Notes: generated by a model from the letters alone, not told the origin. 64,000 bases of DNA from Bacteroidales bacterium (GCA_023229245.1 JALNZU010000008.1:37223-101222); one strand, 5' to 3'; counted from the first letter of the stretch, positions 33,924 through 43,631 are shown. Made by a program: numbers and translations.

Positions 33924-34364
33924 TCAGGGAAATGTGATTTCTTTTTCAACATAATATGCGTTGCCTTCATATTGCCAGTCGATACGGGCTATAAATCGTC
34001 CTTTTAATTCACTGACAGGCAGTATAAAACCTTTTTCATCCGATATGGTTAACGGGATATGTCTGTCACCTTTGTCATCCATACGCTGATAAAAATATAC
34101 CTCACCACTTACTCCTTCTAACTGGAAATGAGGTGGCAACACTAATCGCACGAGGCTATCTGTTTTTTCAAGCTTTACCATATGTTCCAATCCGTACGCA
34201 TTTTGTTTTTTATCAATAAGTTCCTGATGCGACTGCCCTTTGGGATAATAGTCTTTGTCAACAAGGGATATGGTTTCCCGCATCATCAGTATTGCAAAGA
34301 CGATGATCATCAGCATAAAAGCTATGATTGCCAGCGTTAGTTTGGTGCCCCAGTTCCACTTCAT
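33924..34364 (-). CDS. ccoH: CcoH/FixH-like cbb3 oxidase assembly protein
   Basis: 146 residues. One N-terminal membrane anchor (about 7-28), then VDKDYYPKGQSHQELIDKKQNA, the conserved segment of FixH proteins, and a periplasmic beta domain. It is a membrane-bound assembly factor needed for maturation of cbb3 oxidase. It lies between ccoG and the SafE-like gene. Confidence 0.85.
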   Translation of the reverse strand: MKWNWGTKLTLAIIAFMLMIIVFAILMMRETISLVDKDYYPKGQSHQELIDKKQNAYGLEHMVKLEKTDSLVRLVLPPHFQLEGVSGEVYFYQRMDDKGDRHIPLTISDEKGFILPVSELKGRFIARIDWQYEGNAYYVEKEITFP

Positions 34365-34376
34365 GTGATAATTGTT

Positions 34377-35804
34377 TTAATGATCTAATGAGTTTGGTCC
34401 TATAAAAGTTGTTTGAGTGGTCGAAATTTGTCTGTCTGATTCATAAACTCCTATTTCTATCTTGACAGAACTGGATTGTAACTGTTTCTTTGGCATGACA
34501 ATCAGGAAGTTCACTTCGGTCATTTTTCCGCTTTCCAACAGTATAGGGTCTCCTATTACGATCAGTTCAGCTGCTTCGGAATTGAGTTTCATCTGTAGGT
34601 TTTGGGTCTTACGTGTTTTGTTAACCAATTGAGCTTTATACACATTGGAGAAGCTGTCGGGGCCATATTCCTGAAACATGGTTCCTGGGACACGCAATAC
34701 AGTGGTTTCTACTTCGGAGCGCATACTGAACATCACAAAAGCTATGACTAATAATATAGTTAAAAAAACGGTATAAGCTATGGATCGTGCGTTGAAGATA
34801 TGGGTAGTTCCTTGTGCGATATTTTCTTCTGAGGTGTGGCGTATCAGTCCTTTTGGTAATTTCAGCCGTTTCATTACCGCGTTGCACGCATCTATGCAGG
34901 CGGTACAATTGATACACTCAAGCTGGGTACCGTTGCGTATGTCGATACCCGTAGGGCAAACTGTTACACATGCAAAGCAGTCGATGCAATCGCCACGCCT
35001 GAAAGCTTCATCTTGTTTAGATTTTGTTCGTCTGCCTCTTGGTTCTCCTCTTTTATAATCGTAAGCTACGACTATGGATTTGTTATCTAAGAGTGCTCCT
35101 TGCAGTCGCCCATAGGGACAAACGAGGGTACATACCTGCTCGCGGAAGAAGCTGTAAATAAAATAAAATACAGCAGAGAACAGTACTACAGCGGTAAACA
35201 CTTTGATATGTGTCAGTGGCCCCTGCTGGATCATGGTCAGCAGCGTATCAGTACCTATGATATAGGCGAGAAATGTATGTATTATGATCAGTGAAATAGT
35301 AAAGAACAGCAGATGCTTCAGACTTTTTTTCCAGATTTTCTCAAAGTCCCATTCCTGACGTGCTAGCTTCCTTTGCTGTTGTGCGCTGCCTTCGATCAGA
35401 TACTCAATCTGTCGGAAGACAAACTCCAGGAATATCGTCTGTGGGCACACCCAGCCGCAAAAGACACGACCAAAGATCACTGTAAACAAGATGACAAACA
35501 CAAATATGCTGATGAGCGACCAGACGAACAGATGGAAATCCTGAGGCCAAAACAGTTGTCCAAACAGTATGAACCTACGTTCGGGTATGTTGAACAGCAT
35601 GAAAGGCTCCCCCTGATATCGTAGCCAGGGACCTATCAATAACAGGGTCAGTAATATACCGGCCAGGATAGAACGATAGGTGTATAAGCTACCTTTAGGT
35701 CGTTTAGGGAATATCCATATCCGTTTCCCCCTTTCGTCTATAGTTCCTAACTGATCTCTATAGGATACTGTAGCCGATTTTGTTAGCACATTATCTGATT
35801 TCAT
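34377..35804 (-). CDS. ccoG: CcoG, iron-sulfur cupric reductase for cbb3 oxidase assembly
   Basis: 475 residues. Four or so membrane segments and several cluster motifs: VCPQTIFLEF, CTLVCPYGRLQG, then the ferredoxin-like pair CIDCFACVTVCPTGIDIRNG and CINCTACIDACN, and a C-terminal Ig-like domain. CcoG proteins reduce Cu(II) to Cu(I) for loading the oxidase. It starts 79 bp after the ccoP stop. Confidence 0.95.
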   Translation of the reverse strand: MKSDNVLTKSATVSYRDQLGTIDERGKRIWIFPKRPKGSLYTYRSILAGILLTLLLIGPWLRYQGEPFMLFNIPERRFILFGQLFWPQDFHLFVWSLISIFVFVILFTVIFGRVFCGWVCPQTIFLEFVFRQIEYLIEGSAQQQRKLARQEWDFEKIWKKSLKHLLFFTISLIIIHTFLAYIIGTDTLLTMIQQGPLTHIKVFTAVVLFSAVFYFIYSFFREQVCTLVCPYGRLQGALLDNKSIVVAYDYKRGEPRGRRTKSKQDEAFRRGDCIDCFACVTVCPTGIDIRNGTQLECINCTACIDACNAVMKRLKLPKGLIRHTSEENIAQGTTHIFNARSIAYTVFLTILLVIAFVMFSMRSEVETTVLRVPGTMFQEYGPDSFSNVYKAQLVNKTRKTQNLQMKLNSEAAELIVIGDPILLESGKMTEVNFLIVMPKKQLQSSSVKIEIGVYESDRQISTTQTTFIGPNSLDH

Positions 35805-35883
35805 TCATTGCTATGTTGAGAGCTGTTTATCTTCCGGTTTTTTAACTTAGCTTTCAATGTGTTGCAAAGTGTCTCGGATTGTA

Positions 35884-36486
35884 TTATTCTATCAGCTCTC
35901 CCTGAGGTTCTTTGGGATTTGCCGGACTACTCCCGTGTAATTCAGCTAATATATAACTGGCCACATCCAACCGTTGTTTTTCGGATAGCTGGTCTTTGTA
36001 TGCAAGCATTCCCTGTTCGATCACACCATTTGTGATCACATTGAACACGTCATCTATTGTGTTTCCGTGTATCCAATAGTCATCGGTCATATTAGGCCCT
36101 ACTAATCCGCCTCCATCAGCCAAATGGCATACGGCACATATTTTCAGCCAGGTTTCTTTACCGCTTGTTAATGAGACGGCATCCTGCAAGAGTATGATCT
36201 CAAAAGTTTCGGCCGATTTGGATTTGATTTTCACTGCTGCCATTTCTTTTTCAAACTCTTTATGCTGATACAGATCATTAGCTCTGAAGGCCCAGAATCT
36301 GACCATATATACTACTGCAAACACTATGGAAAGGGCAAAGAGCCATTTCAGCCAGGGAGGCATATCGTTATCCAATTCCCGTATCCCGTCGTATTCATGA
36401 TCGCTCAGCAGCTTTTCGTTGGTGAGTGTATCTATATCGTAATCCGGCTCTTGTGTGTGTTGATTTTTATCTGTTACTGTTGTCAT
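35884..36486 (-). CDS. ccoP: cbb3 oxidase subunit CcoP, monoheme form
   Basis: 200 residues. The N-terminal cbb3 CcoP domain (HEYDGIRELDNDMPPWLKWLF) with one membrane helix, a linker, and a cytochrome c domain with CAVCH (C117, C120, H121). Classical CcoP has two hemes in about 300 residues; here only one CxxCH is present. It overlaps ccoQ by 20 bp. It hands electrons from soluble or complex III-bound cytochromes to CcoNO. Confidence 0.92.
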   Translation of the reverse strand: MTTVTDKNQHTQEPDYDIDTLTNEKLLSDHEYDGIRELDNDMPPWLKWLFALSIVFAVVYMVRFWAFRANDLYQHKEFEKEMAAVKIKSKSAETFEIILLQDAVSLTSGKETWLKICAVCHLADGGGLVGPNMTDDYWIHGNTIDDVFNVITNGVIEQGMLAYKDQLSEKQRLDVASYILAELHGSSPANPKEPQGELIE

Positions 36487-36697
36487 GGTCTAAGTTTTTT
36501 GTTTCGTTTTGATAGTCGTACTCTTGCTCATCATCCTCATCAAGTGGCAGGCGGCTGTATTCGTCTTCTTGCTTACGGCCCAAACGAGATACGTGAATGA
36601 TGAGTATCACAAAAAAGCTAAAGAAAATAATCAATCCGATAATGGGAAACCACTGGATATCGGCTATACTTTCTAAAGCTGACGTAACTAATTTCAT
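36467..36697 (-). CDS. ccoQ: CcoQ-like small subunit
   Basis: 76 residues. One membrane helix (about 17-37, IIGLIIFFSFFVILIIHVSRLGR) and an acidic tail. CcoQ stabilises the cbb3 complex. Identified mainly by topology and its place between ccoNO and ccoP, with an overlap into ccoP. Confidence 0.8.
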   Translation of the reverse strand: MKLVTSALESIADIQWFPIIGLIIFFSFFVILIIHVSRLGRKQEDEYSRLPLDEDDEQEYDYQNETKNLDHDNSNR

Positions 36698-36705
36698 GGG
36701 ATCGG

Positions 36706-38850
36706 CTATCTTTCGCTAAAGTGAACTTTTTCTCCTCCGTGTATGTCTCTTCCCAGACGGTGGATATAGGCAATCAGCGCAATGACTTCTTTGGTGTCTT
36801 CTATTTGGATTCCGTTGTCTCTAAGGTTTTGGGCTATCTCGTAAGCTTGTTGTTGAAGATGTGCATTAGCTTTGTCGGCAAAACCTTCCGGATAGGGTAC
36901 TCCAAGATACTGCATTGCTTTTATTTTCCGGTTCGTAGTACTGATATCTAAATCGTTCTTTATCAACCAAGGGTATGGCGGCATGATAGATTGTGCGACC
37001 ATTTTTTGAGGGCTGAGGAAGTGATTATAATGCCATGAAGCAGGTTTATACATTGGTCCTGACTGAACGCCGGCTCTGGCAAGATCGGGGCCTGTACGTT
37101 TGCTTCCAAACTGAAACGGATGGTCATAGACTACCTCACCTGCTTTAGAGTAGTCGCCATAACGTTCTACTTCGGAGCGGAATGGTCGTACCATCTGACT
37201 ATGGCACAAATAGCATCCTTCGCGCACGTAGATATCGCGGCCATGCAGTTCTAAAGGTGTATAAGGTTGAACAGCAGCTATGGTAGGCACATTGGATTTG
37301 ACCATAAACATAGGTACAAACTCCACCAATCCACCTATGGAAATAGCTATCAGCGCTAATATTGTAAATAACACTGGTTTGCTTTCTATGATCCTATGGC
37401 CTTTTTCGCCAGATATTTTGCCTGTACGTAATGCCGGTGCTTCGTCTTCTTCAAAGCGTACAAAGCTACCCGATCGGGCTGTCATCACTAAGTTGTATAT
37501 CAACAGTATGACACCTGTCAGATAAAGTGCGCCTCCCAGTGCACGTAGGTAATACATGGGCAATATCTGAACGACTGTTTCAATGAAGTTGGGGTATCTC
37601 AGGTATCCGGCTTCGGTAAACTCTTTCCACATCAGGCTTTGGGTGAAGGCGGCAAAATAAAGCGGGATAGCGAAAAACAGCATACCCGAAGTGGCTAACC
37701 AAAAATGTGTGTTAGCTAACTTTTTGCTGTATAGCCTGGTGTTAAACAGTCGTGGCAGCAGCCAGTATAGCATCCCAAACGTGATCATCCCGTTCCATCC
37801 TAATGCACCTATGTGCACATGGGCTATAGTCCAATCGGTGAAGTGGCTGATGGCGTTCACGCTTTTCAGTGAGAGCAATGGGCCTTCAAAAGTAGCCATG
37901 CCGTATGCGGTGATCCCTACTACGAACATTTTTAATACCGGACTTTCGCGTACTTTATCCCATGCTCCGCGTAAAGTTAATAATCCGTTGAGCATCCCAC
38001 CCCATGAAGGGCCTATGAGCATGATGGAGAAAGCCACGCCTAAGGCTTGTGCCCAGTCGGGCAGAGCAGAATAGAGCAGATGATGCGGGCCGGCCCAGAT
38101 ATACAAGAAGATCAATGCCCAGAAATGTATAATGGAAAGCTTATACGAATAGATAGGCCGATTGGCTGCCTTAGGCACAAAGTAATACATCAATCCTAAA
38201 TAGGGGGTAGTCAGGAAGAAAGCTACCGCATTATGACCGTACCACCATTGAACCAAAGCATCCTGTATGCCGGCATAAACCGGATAACTCTTGAACAGAC
38301 TGACCGGAATATTGATGGAGTTCACAATGTGTAGCACGGCTACAGTAACAAAGGTGGCTATATAAAACCAAATGGCTACATAAATATGCTTCACACGGCG
38401 TTTGACCATAGTCATGATCAGGTTGATGCCAAAGATGATCCATACTATAGCAATTGCAATATCAATTGGCCATTCTAACTCAGCGTATTCCTTACCTACG
38501 GTGAACCCAAGCGGAAGTGTAAACACGGCTGCTGCTATAATCAGTTGCCAGCCCCAAAAATGTATCTTCCCTAAGGTTTGGCTGTACATAGGAGTTTTTA
38601 ACAGGCGCGGCGTTGAATAATAGATACCGGTAAACATACCATTACCCACAAAGGCGAATACCACTGCATTAGTATGTAAAGGGCGTAGTCGCCCAAAGGA
38701 AAGCCAGGGTATCCCGCTGCTCATCAGTGGAAAAACCAATTCAAGTGCAATGGTTAATCCAACCAACATGCCCACAAAACCCCAGAACATGGTCGCGTTT
38801 AAAAACATACGCGAGAGTCGGTTGTCATAGGCGAATCTTTGTAATTCCAT
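36706..38850 (-). CDS. ccoNO: Fused cbb3 oxidase subunits CcoN-CcoO
   Basis: 714 residues. Residues 1 to about 470 are the 12-helix heme-copper oxidase subunit I (CcoN), with the His-bearing WWYGHNAVAFFLT and AHVHIGALGWNG segments. After a linker, residues about 500-714 are the membrane-anchored monoheme CcoO, with CYLCH at C546/C549/H550 and the CcoO-specific GRDIYVREGCYLCHSQMVRP and GPDLARAG. Normally two genes in proteobacteria; fusions are known in Bacteroidota. It is the catalytic core for oxygen reduction at low oxygen. Confidence 0.96.
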   Translation of the reverse strand: MELQRFAYDNRLSRMFLNATMFWGFVGMLVGLTIALELVFPLMSSGIPWLSFGRLRPLHTNAVVFAFVGNGMFTGIYYSTPRLLKTPMYSQTLGKIHFWGWQLIIAAAVFTLPLGFTVGKEYAELEWPIDIAIAIVWIIFGINLIMTMVKRRVKHIYVAIWFYIATFVTVAVLHIVNSINIPVSLFKSYPVYAGIQDALVQWWYGHNAVAFFLTTPYLGLMYYFVPKAANRPIYSYKLSIIHFWALIFLYIWAGPHHLLYSALPDWAQALGVAFSIMLIGPSWGGMLNGLLTLRGAWDKVRESPVLKMFVVGITAYGMATFEGPLLSLKSVNAISHFTDWTIAHVHIGALGWNGMITFGMLYWLLPRLFNTRLYSKKLANTHFWLATSGMLFFAIPLYFAAFTQSLMWKEFTEAGYLRYPNFIETVVQILPMYYLRALGGALYLTGVILLIYNLVMTARSGSFVRFEEDEAPALRTGKISGEKGHRIIESKPVLFTILALIAISIGGLVEFVPMFMVKSNVPTIAAVQPYTPLELHGRDIYVREGCYLCHSQMVRPFRSEVERYGDYSKAGEVVYDHPFQFGSKRTGPDLARAGVQSGPMYKPASWHYNHFLSPQKMVAQSIMPPYPWLIKNDLDISTTNRKIKAMQYLGVPYPEGFADKANAHLQQQAYEIAQNLRDNGIQIEDTKEVIALIAYIHRLGRDIHGGEKVHFSER

Positions 38851-38860
38851 AAGTGTGTTT

Positions 38861-39073
38861 TTAATGTTCCTTTTTCTTGTCTATTGTATCGTTGTCTTGA
38901 ATGCTGTTTGCTTCGTCTTTCTTCTTTTTAGGCTTCTTCTGGTCGAAAAGTATGCGCACCGAAGGAGAATAGTCGTCCTCGTATTGTCCGCTTCGAACAG
39001 CCCAGATAAAGGCTGCCAGAAAACCACCGGCAACTACTACACCTATAATGATCAGAAAAAATATAGCTTCCAT
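38861..39073 (-). CDS. ccoS: CcoS cbb3 oxidase maturation protein
   Basis: 70 residues. One helix starting EAIFFLIIIGVVVAGGFLAAF, then WAVRSGQYEDDYSPSVRILFD, the CcoS signature, and a lysine-rich tail. Needed for cofactor insertion in CcoN. 10 bp before ccoNO; likely the first gene of its transcript. Confidence 0.93.
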   Translation of the reverse strand: MEAIFFLIIIGVVVAGGFLAAFIWAVRSGQYEDDYSPSVRILFDQKKPKKKKDEANSIQDNDTIDKKKEH

Positions 39074-39102
39074 TTTTCAGACTCTTTCAGCATTTTTTTG
39101 TG

Positions 39103-39110
39103 CAAAATTA
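39103..39110 (-). promoter_or_regulatory. -7 box upstream of ccoS
   Basis: Minus-strand TAATTTTG, followed by CA, fits TAnnTTTGC and lies 30 bp before ccoS. A second candidate, TATTTTTG at 39230-39237 with TTG 17 bp upstream (39255-39257), lies near the end of ccoI. No clear FNR-type palindrome was found here. Confidence 0.35.
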
Positions 39111-39253
39111 AAAAAGTAAGTCAGATGATCCGGTTTATAGAGATTTCTTCATGTGATGTGTACTCGAAATAACTGATAAACAAAAGTTTATGTTTTCTCT
39201 TTTGAGATCGAATGATTGCTTGTGAATTGCAAAAATATGATTGATCAGCACCT

Positions 39254-41656
39254 TCAATGTGTTGATAGTTCTGGATTTAATTTTTTTTGTGCCAAAAGCG
39301 TTACTGTCAGTGTCGCAAAAGCTACTACAGATACGGAGCTCAATGGCATAAGTATAGCTGCCACAAGGGGCGATAGCTTAGCCGAAACAGCAAATGAGAG
39401 ACCTATTACATTGTAAAAGAACGAGATCAGCAAGCTTAACCGGATCACTTTAAAGCTTTGTTTTGTAAAGCAAATAAACTTATCTAACTTAGCAAATTGT
39501 TTTGCGTCCAATATGGCATCGCTGGCCGGTGAGAAGCTAAACACATCATCAGCTATGGAGATGCCTGCATCGCTTTCACGCAAAGCTCCTGCATCATTAA
39601 GTCCATCGCCTATCATTAGTACCTGCTTGCCCTGCTTTTTCAGATTTTCTATATATTGCTTTTTCTCTGTGGGGCTTTGGTTGAAATGTAGTTCAGCCGA
39701 AGGTCCGAATATGGTTTCAAGCCGTGTACGTTCCGCATCATTATCGCCTGAGATCAGGTGTAGCTCATACTTGTGTGATAGAGTATCTATAACTTGTTTC
39801 AGATTTGCCCTATACAGGTTTGAAAAGCGAAAGAATCCTCTCATTTGATTTCCAAAACCAATGTATACACGACTTTCTTGCGCATCTTCACCGGTTTCAC
39901 TACCGGTTACAAACAGTCTGGAACCTATATTGATTCGTTGTGTACCTATCACGGCGGTGATCCCGAGTCCGGGTATTTCTTCATATTGATCAACTTCTAA
40001 GCTCTCAATAGCAGGAAGTGTATCATACAGGGCAGTGCTTAGCGGATGTGATGAATGTTGTACCAAGCTTCGGATGAGCTGCTGTTCACTGCTTGTCAGT
40101 GGTTCTCCCTCAAATCTGGTTTTCATCTTTCGATTTAAAGTAAGAGTGCCTGTCTTGTCGAAAACCAAACAAGTTGTCCTGTAAATTTTTTCTACTACAT
40201 CAGTAGATTTGATATAAAAACCTCTCTTCCCGAACACCCGCATTGTACTGCCAAAGGTGAATGGCACAGTGAGTGCCAGGGCACAGGGACAGGCAATGAT
40301 CAATACCGATGAAAAGACATAAACAGCTGTTCGCAGATCGGTAGCTATCCAATAAAAAAATGAAGTGAAGGCAATGATGAGTACTATGGCTGTGAAATAT
40401 TGACTTATCTGGTTGATCAGATTATCTAAGGATAATTTTTCTGACTTTTGTTCGCTTTGATTCCACAACTGGGTCAGATAGCTTTGCTCTACTGGTTTCT
40501 CTATTATCAGTTTTATGGTGCTTCCAACTTGTCTTCCACCAGCAAAGATAAGATCGCCCGGATGGCGCGACTGTGGGATAGCTTCACCAGTTACAAACGA
40601 ATAATCAATATTGGCTCTGCCTTCGGTTAATAGGGCATCAGCAGGTATAAGCTCCTGATTACGTATGAGTATGGTATCACCTTTTCTCAATTCCCTGATA
40701 GGGAGGATTACTTCCTCTTCCTGTTCGACTTTGGTCACAGCTATAGGAAAATAAGAGCGATAATCGCGTTCAAACGACAAAGCCTGATAGGTTTTTCCCT
40801 GATACCATTTCCCTATCAGTAGAAAGAATAACAGCCCGGCTAAACTATCCATATAGCCAATGCCGGTCCCTGAAAATACTTCCCACGAACTTTGTACAAA
40901 AAGAGCTAAGATTCCAAGAGTGATAGGCAGATCAATGCTGATGATCTTGTGCTTCAGTCCTTTCCATGCAGATAGATAGTAGTCGTTAGCACTGTATAAC
41001 ACTACCGGTAAGATGAGTACAAAACTGAGTATTGCAAAAAGTTGCTTGAGTTTTGGGTCTATGGCATCACCACCAGGCACGTATTCTGCCAGGCTATAAG
41101 TCATTATATTTAAAAAGCTGAAGCCAGCTATCCCGAGTTTAATCAATAGTTTGCGATCGGATTTGCGACTTGTGCTTCCTTCCATATCCTGAAGCGTGAT
41201 TTCGGGTACATAATGGATAGAAGCTAATAGCTCAACTAACTGACGCAGACTGATCAGATCGTTTTGGAAACTGATATGCACTTCCTTTTTCGGAAAGTTA
41301 ACCGAAGAATAGAGGATGCCATGGTGTAATGTATGCAGATGCTCGAGTAGCCAGATACAGCTCGCACAGTGTATTGCCGGTATGAATAATCGTACTTTTG
41401 AGCGGTTTCCTTCTTTAAAATCTAAAAGCTTATCGCTGATCTCGGGCATATCAAGGAAAGCGAATTTTTTCAAAGGGGGAGGTGCTTCAACGCGTATTCC
41501 CGACATAGGCTGTATTTCGTAATACTGCTCTAACTCACTTTGCTTCAGTATCTGATAAACCGTTTTACAGCCGTGGCAGCAAAACGGTTTATTTTCCCAA
41601 ACGATCGGTGAACTCCCGCAATCCGTTCCGCAATGAACGCATTGTTGTGTACTCAT
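39254..41656 (-). CDS. ccoI: CcoI/FixI-type copper P1B ATPase
   Basis: 800 residues. An N-terminal cysteine-rich metal-binding region (CVHCGTDC, FCCHGCKTVY, residues 6-30) typical of CcoI, an HMA domain with C97-A-S-C100, the CPC motif in ACPCALALTVP, DKTGTLTLN and GDGLNDAGAL. This ATPase exports Cu(I) for assembly of cbb3 oxidase, unlike the detoxifying CopA at 16-19 kb. It begins 16 bp after the DUF3365 gene. Confidence 0.95.
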   Translation of the reverse strand: MSTQQCVHCGTDCGSSPIVWENKPFCCHGCKTVYQILKQSELEQYYEIQPMSGIRVEAPPPLKKFAFLDMPEISDKLLDFKEGNRSKVRLFIPAIHCASCIWLLEHLHTLHHGILYSSVNFPKKEVHISFQNDLISLRQLVELLASIHYVPEITLQDMEGSTSRKSDRKLLIKLGIAGFSFLNIMTYSLAEYVPGGDAIDPKLKQLFAILSFVLILPVVLYSANDYYLSAWKGLKHKIISIDLPITLGILALFVQSSWEVFSGTGIGYMDSLAGLLFFLLIGKWYQGKTYQALSFERDYRSYFPIAVTKVEQEEEVILPIRELRKGDTILIRNQELIPADALLTEGRANIDYSFVTGEAIPQSRHPGDLIFAGGRQVGSTIKLIIEKPVEQSYLTQLWNQSEQKSEKLSLDNLINQISQYFTAIVLIIAFTSFFYWIATDLRTAVYVFSSVLIIACPCALALTVPFTFGSTMRVFGKRGFYIKSTDVVEKIYRTTCLVFDKTGTLTLNRKMKTRFEGEPLTSSEQQLIRSLVQHSSHPLSTALYDTLPAIESLEVDQYEEIPGLGITAVIGTQRINIGSRLFVTGSETGEDAQESRVYIGFGNQMRGFFRFSNLYRANLKQVIDTLSHKYELHLISGDNDAERTRLETIFGPSAELHFNQSPTEKKQYIENLKKQGKQVLMIGDGLNDAGALRESDAGISIADDVFSFSPASDAILDAKQFAKLDKFICFTKQSFKVIRLSLLISFFYNVIGLSFAVSAKLSPLVAAILMPLSSVSVVAFATLTVTLLAQKKLNPELSTH

Positions 41657-41672
41657 CAGATAGGGTGGGTGA

Positions 41673-42269
41673 TTACTTATTGAATCGGATATGCCAAATG
41701 CCTCTCAGATCGCCTTGTTTATACCCTGTAGCCTTGTCATCAGGATATAATGATGAAATCAAACGGGCATGCTCCTCATCGAAGTCTTCAAGAGGTACCC
41801 CATGGCATTTCAAACAGTGAGGCCCTACTGTAATAGGGGCATAATAATCTGTGTGATCGTCATGGAAGATGATCATTTCGGATGTAGTTACGCCTGTCTT
41901 GTCAGCAATCTCCATCACCTTGAGCACGGCCAACTCTTCATCTTGCGGTGCATTGTTTGGGTTGCGATAGTTTTCAGATACCCGCCGGATCGATGCACTA
42001 TATTGAGTCGACATTGAATCGGTTATCGGTAAGGCGGCTATTTTGCAAAAACGGATGGCATATTCAGGTCCTCCTTCTTCCATAGCCTGCCGCAGTTGGT
42101 TATTCAGTGCAAGGAAAGTGTTTCTGATGATCTCTTGACCTTCTTTCTTGTAGTCAATAGTATTATCTTGTTGTTCAGTTTGCTGTTCAGCCTGAATCGT
42201 GCTATCAGCCTTACCAAACCATAGGCTCATGCTGAGAATGATTATCAGTGGTGTGAGAAAGTAATTCAT
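41673..42269 (-). CDS. DUF3365 (Tll0287-like) c-type heme protein
   Basis: 198 residues with a signal peptide (1 to about 20). The DUF3365 pattern is clear: AIRFCKIAALPITDSMS, IRRVSENYRNPNNAP and the heme site GPHCLKCHGVP. Such proteins are periplasmic monoheme cytochromes related to heme-PAS sensors. Its position between slyD and ccoI suggests a part in the respiratory chain, perhaps sensing or carrying electrons; not known. Confidence 0.85.
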   Translation of the reverse strand: MNYFLTPLIIILSMSLWFGKADSTIQAEQQTEQQDNTIDYKKEGQEIIRNTFLALNNQLRQAMEEGGPEYAIRFCKIAALPITDSMSTQYSASIRRVSENYRNPNNAPQDEELAVLKVMEIADKTGVTTSEMIIFHDDHTDYYAPITVGPHCLKCHGVPLEDFDEEHARLISSLYPDDKATGYKQGDLRGIWHIRFNK

Positions 42270-42281
42270 TTTAATTAGATT

Positions 42282-42815
42282 TTAATGTTCAAATATTGAT
42301 TTATGATGTGTGTCTGAGGTGTGGTGATCTGCTCCGCAGGTGCATTGATGGGGTAGCTCTTCGGGTTGAGCTTTTCGAATAGAGTGTATTTTCCCTTCAA
42401 ACAGCAGGTCTTTGCCAGCCATGGGATGGTTGAAATCCATGGTTACTCTGTCTTTCATTTTTCGGATAATTTTCCCATGATGCCGTATTCCATTTTCATC
42501 CTGCATTGGAAAGATGTGTCCTACCTGCACTACTTCTTCGTCTATGCGTCCGTCTTCTTCGGCGAATGTGCTAAGCGGCATGTCGAATATAGCGTGTGGG
42601 TCAATCGGTCCATAAGCTTCAGAAGCCTTTAGTTCAAAGCTGAAGCTTTGATTTTCCGACTGTCCGGTTAAATGGGCTTCAAAGCCATCTAACAACAGAT
42701 TATGCCCGAATAAAAACTCTTGTGGCTGCTCGCCAGTATCTTGTAATAACACCCCTGTAGAGGCATTGAATACTTTATATGTGATGGATGCTATGCTGTC
42801 TTTTCCTATTTGCAT
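42282..42815 (-). CDS. slyD: SlyD-type FKBP peptidyl-prolyl isomerase
   Basis: 177 residues. FKBP domain (EFLFGHNLLLDGFEAHLTGQ) with the inserted IF chaperone loop (about 70-125) and NHPMAGKDLLFEGKIHSIR, the SlyD hallmark. The tail (156-177) has CTC and seven His residues, a metal-binding tail as in SlyD involved in nickel delivery. Here, beside copper and heme oxidase genes, it may help metal handling; inferred. It follows the act operon after a terminator. Confidence 0.88.
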   Translation of the reverse strand: MQIGKDSIASITYKVFNASTGVLLQDTGEQPQEFLFGHNLLLDGFEAHLTGQSENQSFSFELKASEAYGPIDPHAIFDMPLSTFAEEDGRIDEEVVQVGHIFPMQDENGIRHHGKIIRKMKDRVTMDFNHPMAGKDLLFEGKIHSIRKAQPEELPHQCTCGADHHTSDTHHKSIFEH

Positions 42816-42970
42816 CTGTTTATTTTTTTTCTGTGATTCAAAACTGTTCCAAGAGCTCTGGCTGATGGAGCTGTTTTGTGTTTTTGTCCGTTATCTTATA
42901 AACATCTGTGTCTCAACTATGTTTACACAAGGTATATGTTTGTTTCAAATCGGTTTTTTTAAATGAGAAA

Positions 42971-42993
42971 ACCTCCTTCCGTAAAGAGGAGGT
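42971..42993 (-). terminator. Terminator after the act operon
   Basis: ACCTCCT/AGGAGGT stem of 7 bp with a 9-base loop, followed on the minus strand by TTTTCTC and a T run. It is 38 bp past the actE stop and separates the act operon from slyD. Confidence 0.6.
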
Positions 42994-43030
42994 AAAGAGG
43001 TATATACACTAAAGCGGTTGATATGGTTAT

Positions 43031-43594
43031 CTATTGTGCCAGAGTGCGTACATAGTGAATAATTTTCCATCTGTTTTCCGGTGGTATCATGCTTCCATGT
43101 GCTCCCATCAGTCCTGAGAGTGACCCCATAGTGATGACATGGAATATCTCGCCATCGGGTTTGTTTTGGACATAGTCGTCAACCAATGAAGTGGGCTGCA
43201 CCGGGAATAGTTTTTTTGTATAGATCACTCCATCGCCTTTCCCTTGTGGGCCATGACATACTTTACAGAATATATCAAACTGTTCCTTTCCTTTTGCCAA
43301 TACCTCCTCATTTACTTCTATTGGGTTGATGAGCATAAGTCCGGCATTTGTTTGATTTTGGACTGTTTTTTCACTGAAAGGGTAGGGTTGGTATCCTCTT
43401 GGCACTGTTCCTTCTGCCGGAAGCCGGTTGGTCATACCCGTCTCAAACACTGGGTTGACATCATAGGTTTCGTAAGCTTGCGAGTAGTGCATATCAGGAA
43501 AATAGATATATCCAGGATGATTCTTGTCGCGGTTGCAAGCTGCCATAAGAATAGCTATGAGCACAAAGAAGCTTATTGTCTTAAATATTTTCAT
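43031..43594 (-). CDS. actE: Alternative complex III subunit ActE, monoheme lipoprotein
   Basis: 187 residues from the ATG at 43594. Lipoprotein signal with lipobox LMAAC, then the ActE pattern MHYSQAYETYDVNP, PAEGTVPRG and the heme site FCKVCHGPQGKGDG. It is a periplasmic cytochrome c anchored by lipid that takes electrons out of complex III. It is the last gene of the act operon, after ActF; the common order is ActE then ActF. Confidence 0.9.
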   Translation of the reverse strand: MKIFKTISFFVLIAILMAACNRDKNHPGYIYFPDMHYSQAYETYDVNPVFETGMTNRLPAEGTVPRGYQPYPFSEKTVQNQTNAGLMLINPIEVNEEVLAKGKEQFDIFCKVCHGPQGKGDGVIYTKKLFPVQPTSLVDDYVQNKPDGEIFHVITMGSLSGLMGAHGSMIPPENRWKIIHYVRTLAQ

Positions 43595-43631
43595 AAGGCA
43601 TATCATTTTCCGGTCGTAATGCCGGTTTAGT

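Noticed and set aside
39074..39253. FNR box upstream of the cco genes
   Set aside because: TTGAT and ATCAA-like fragments occur but not in the required spacing.
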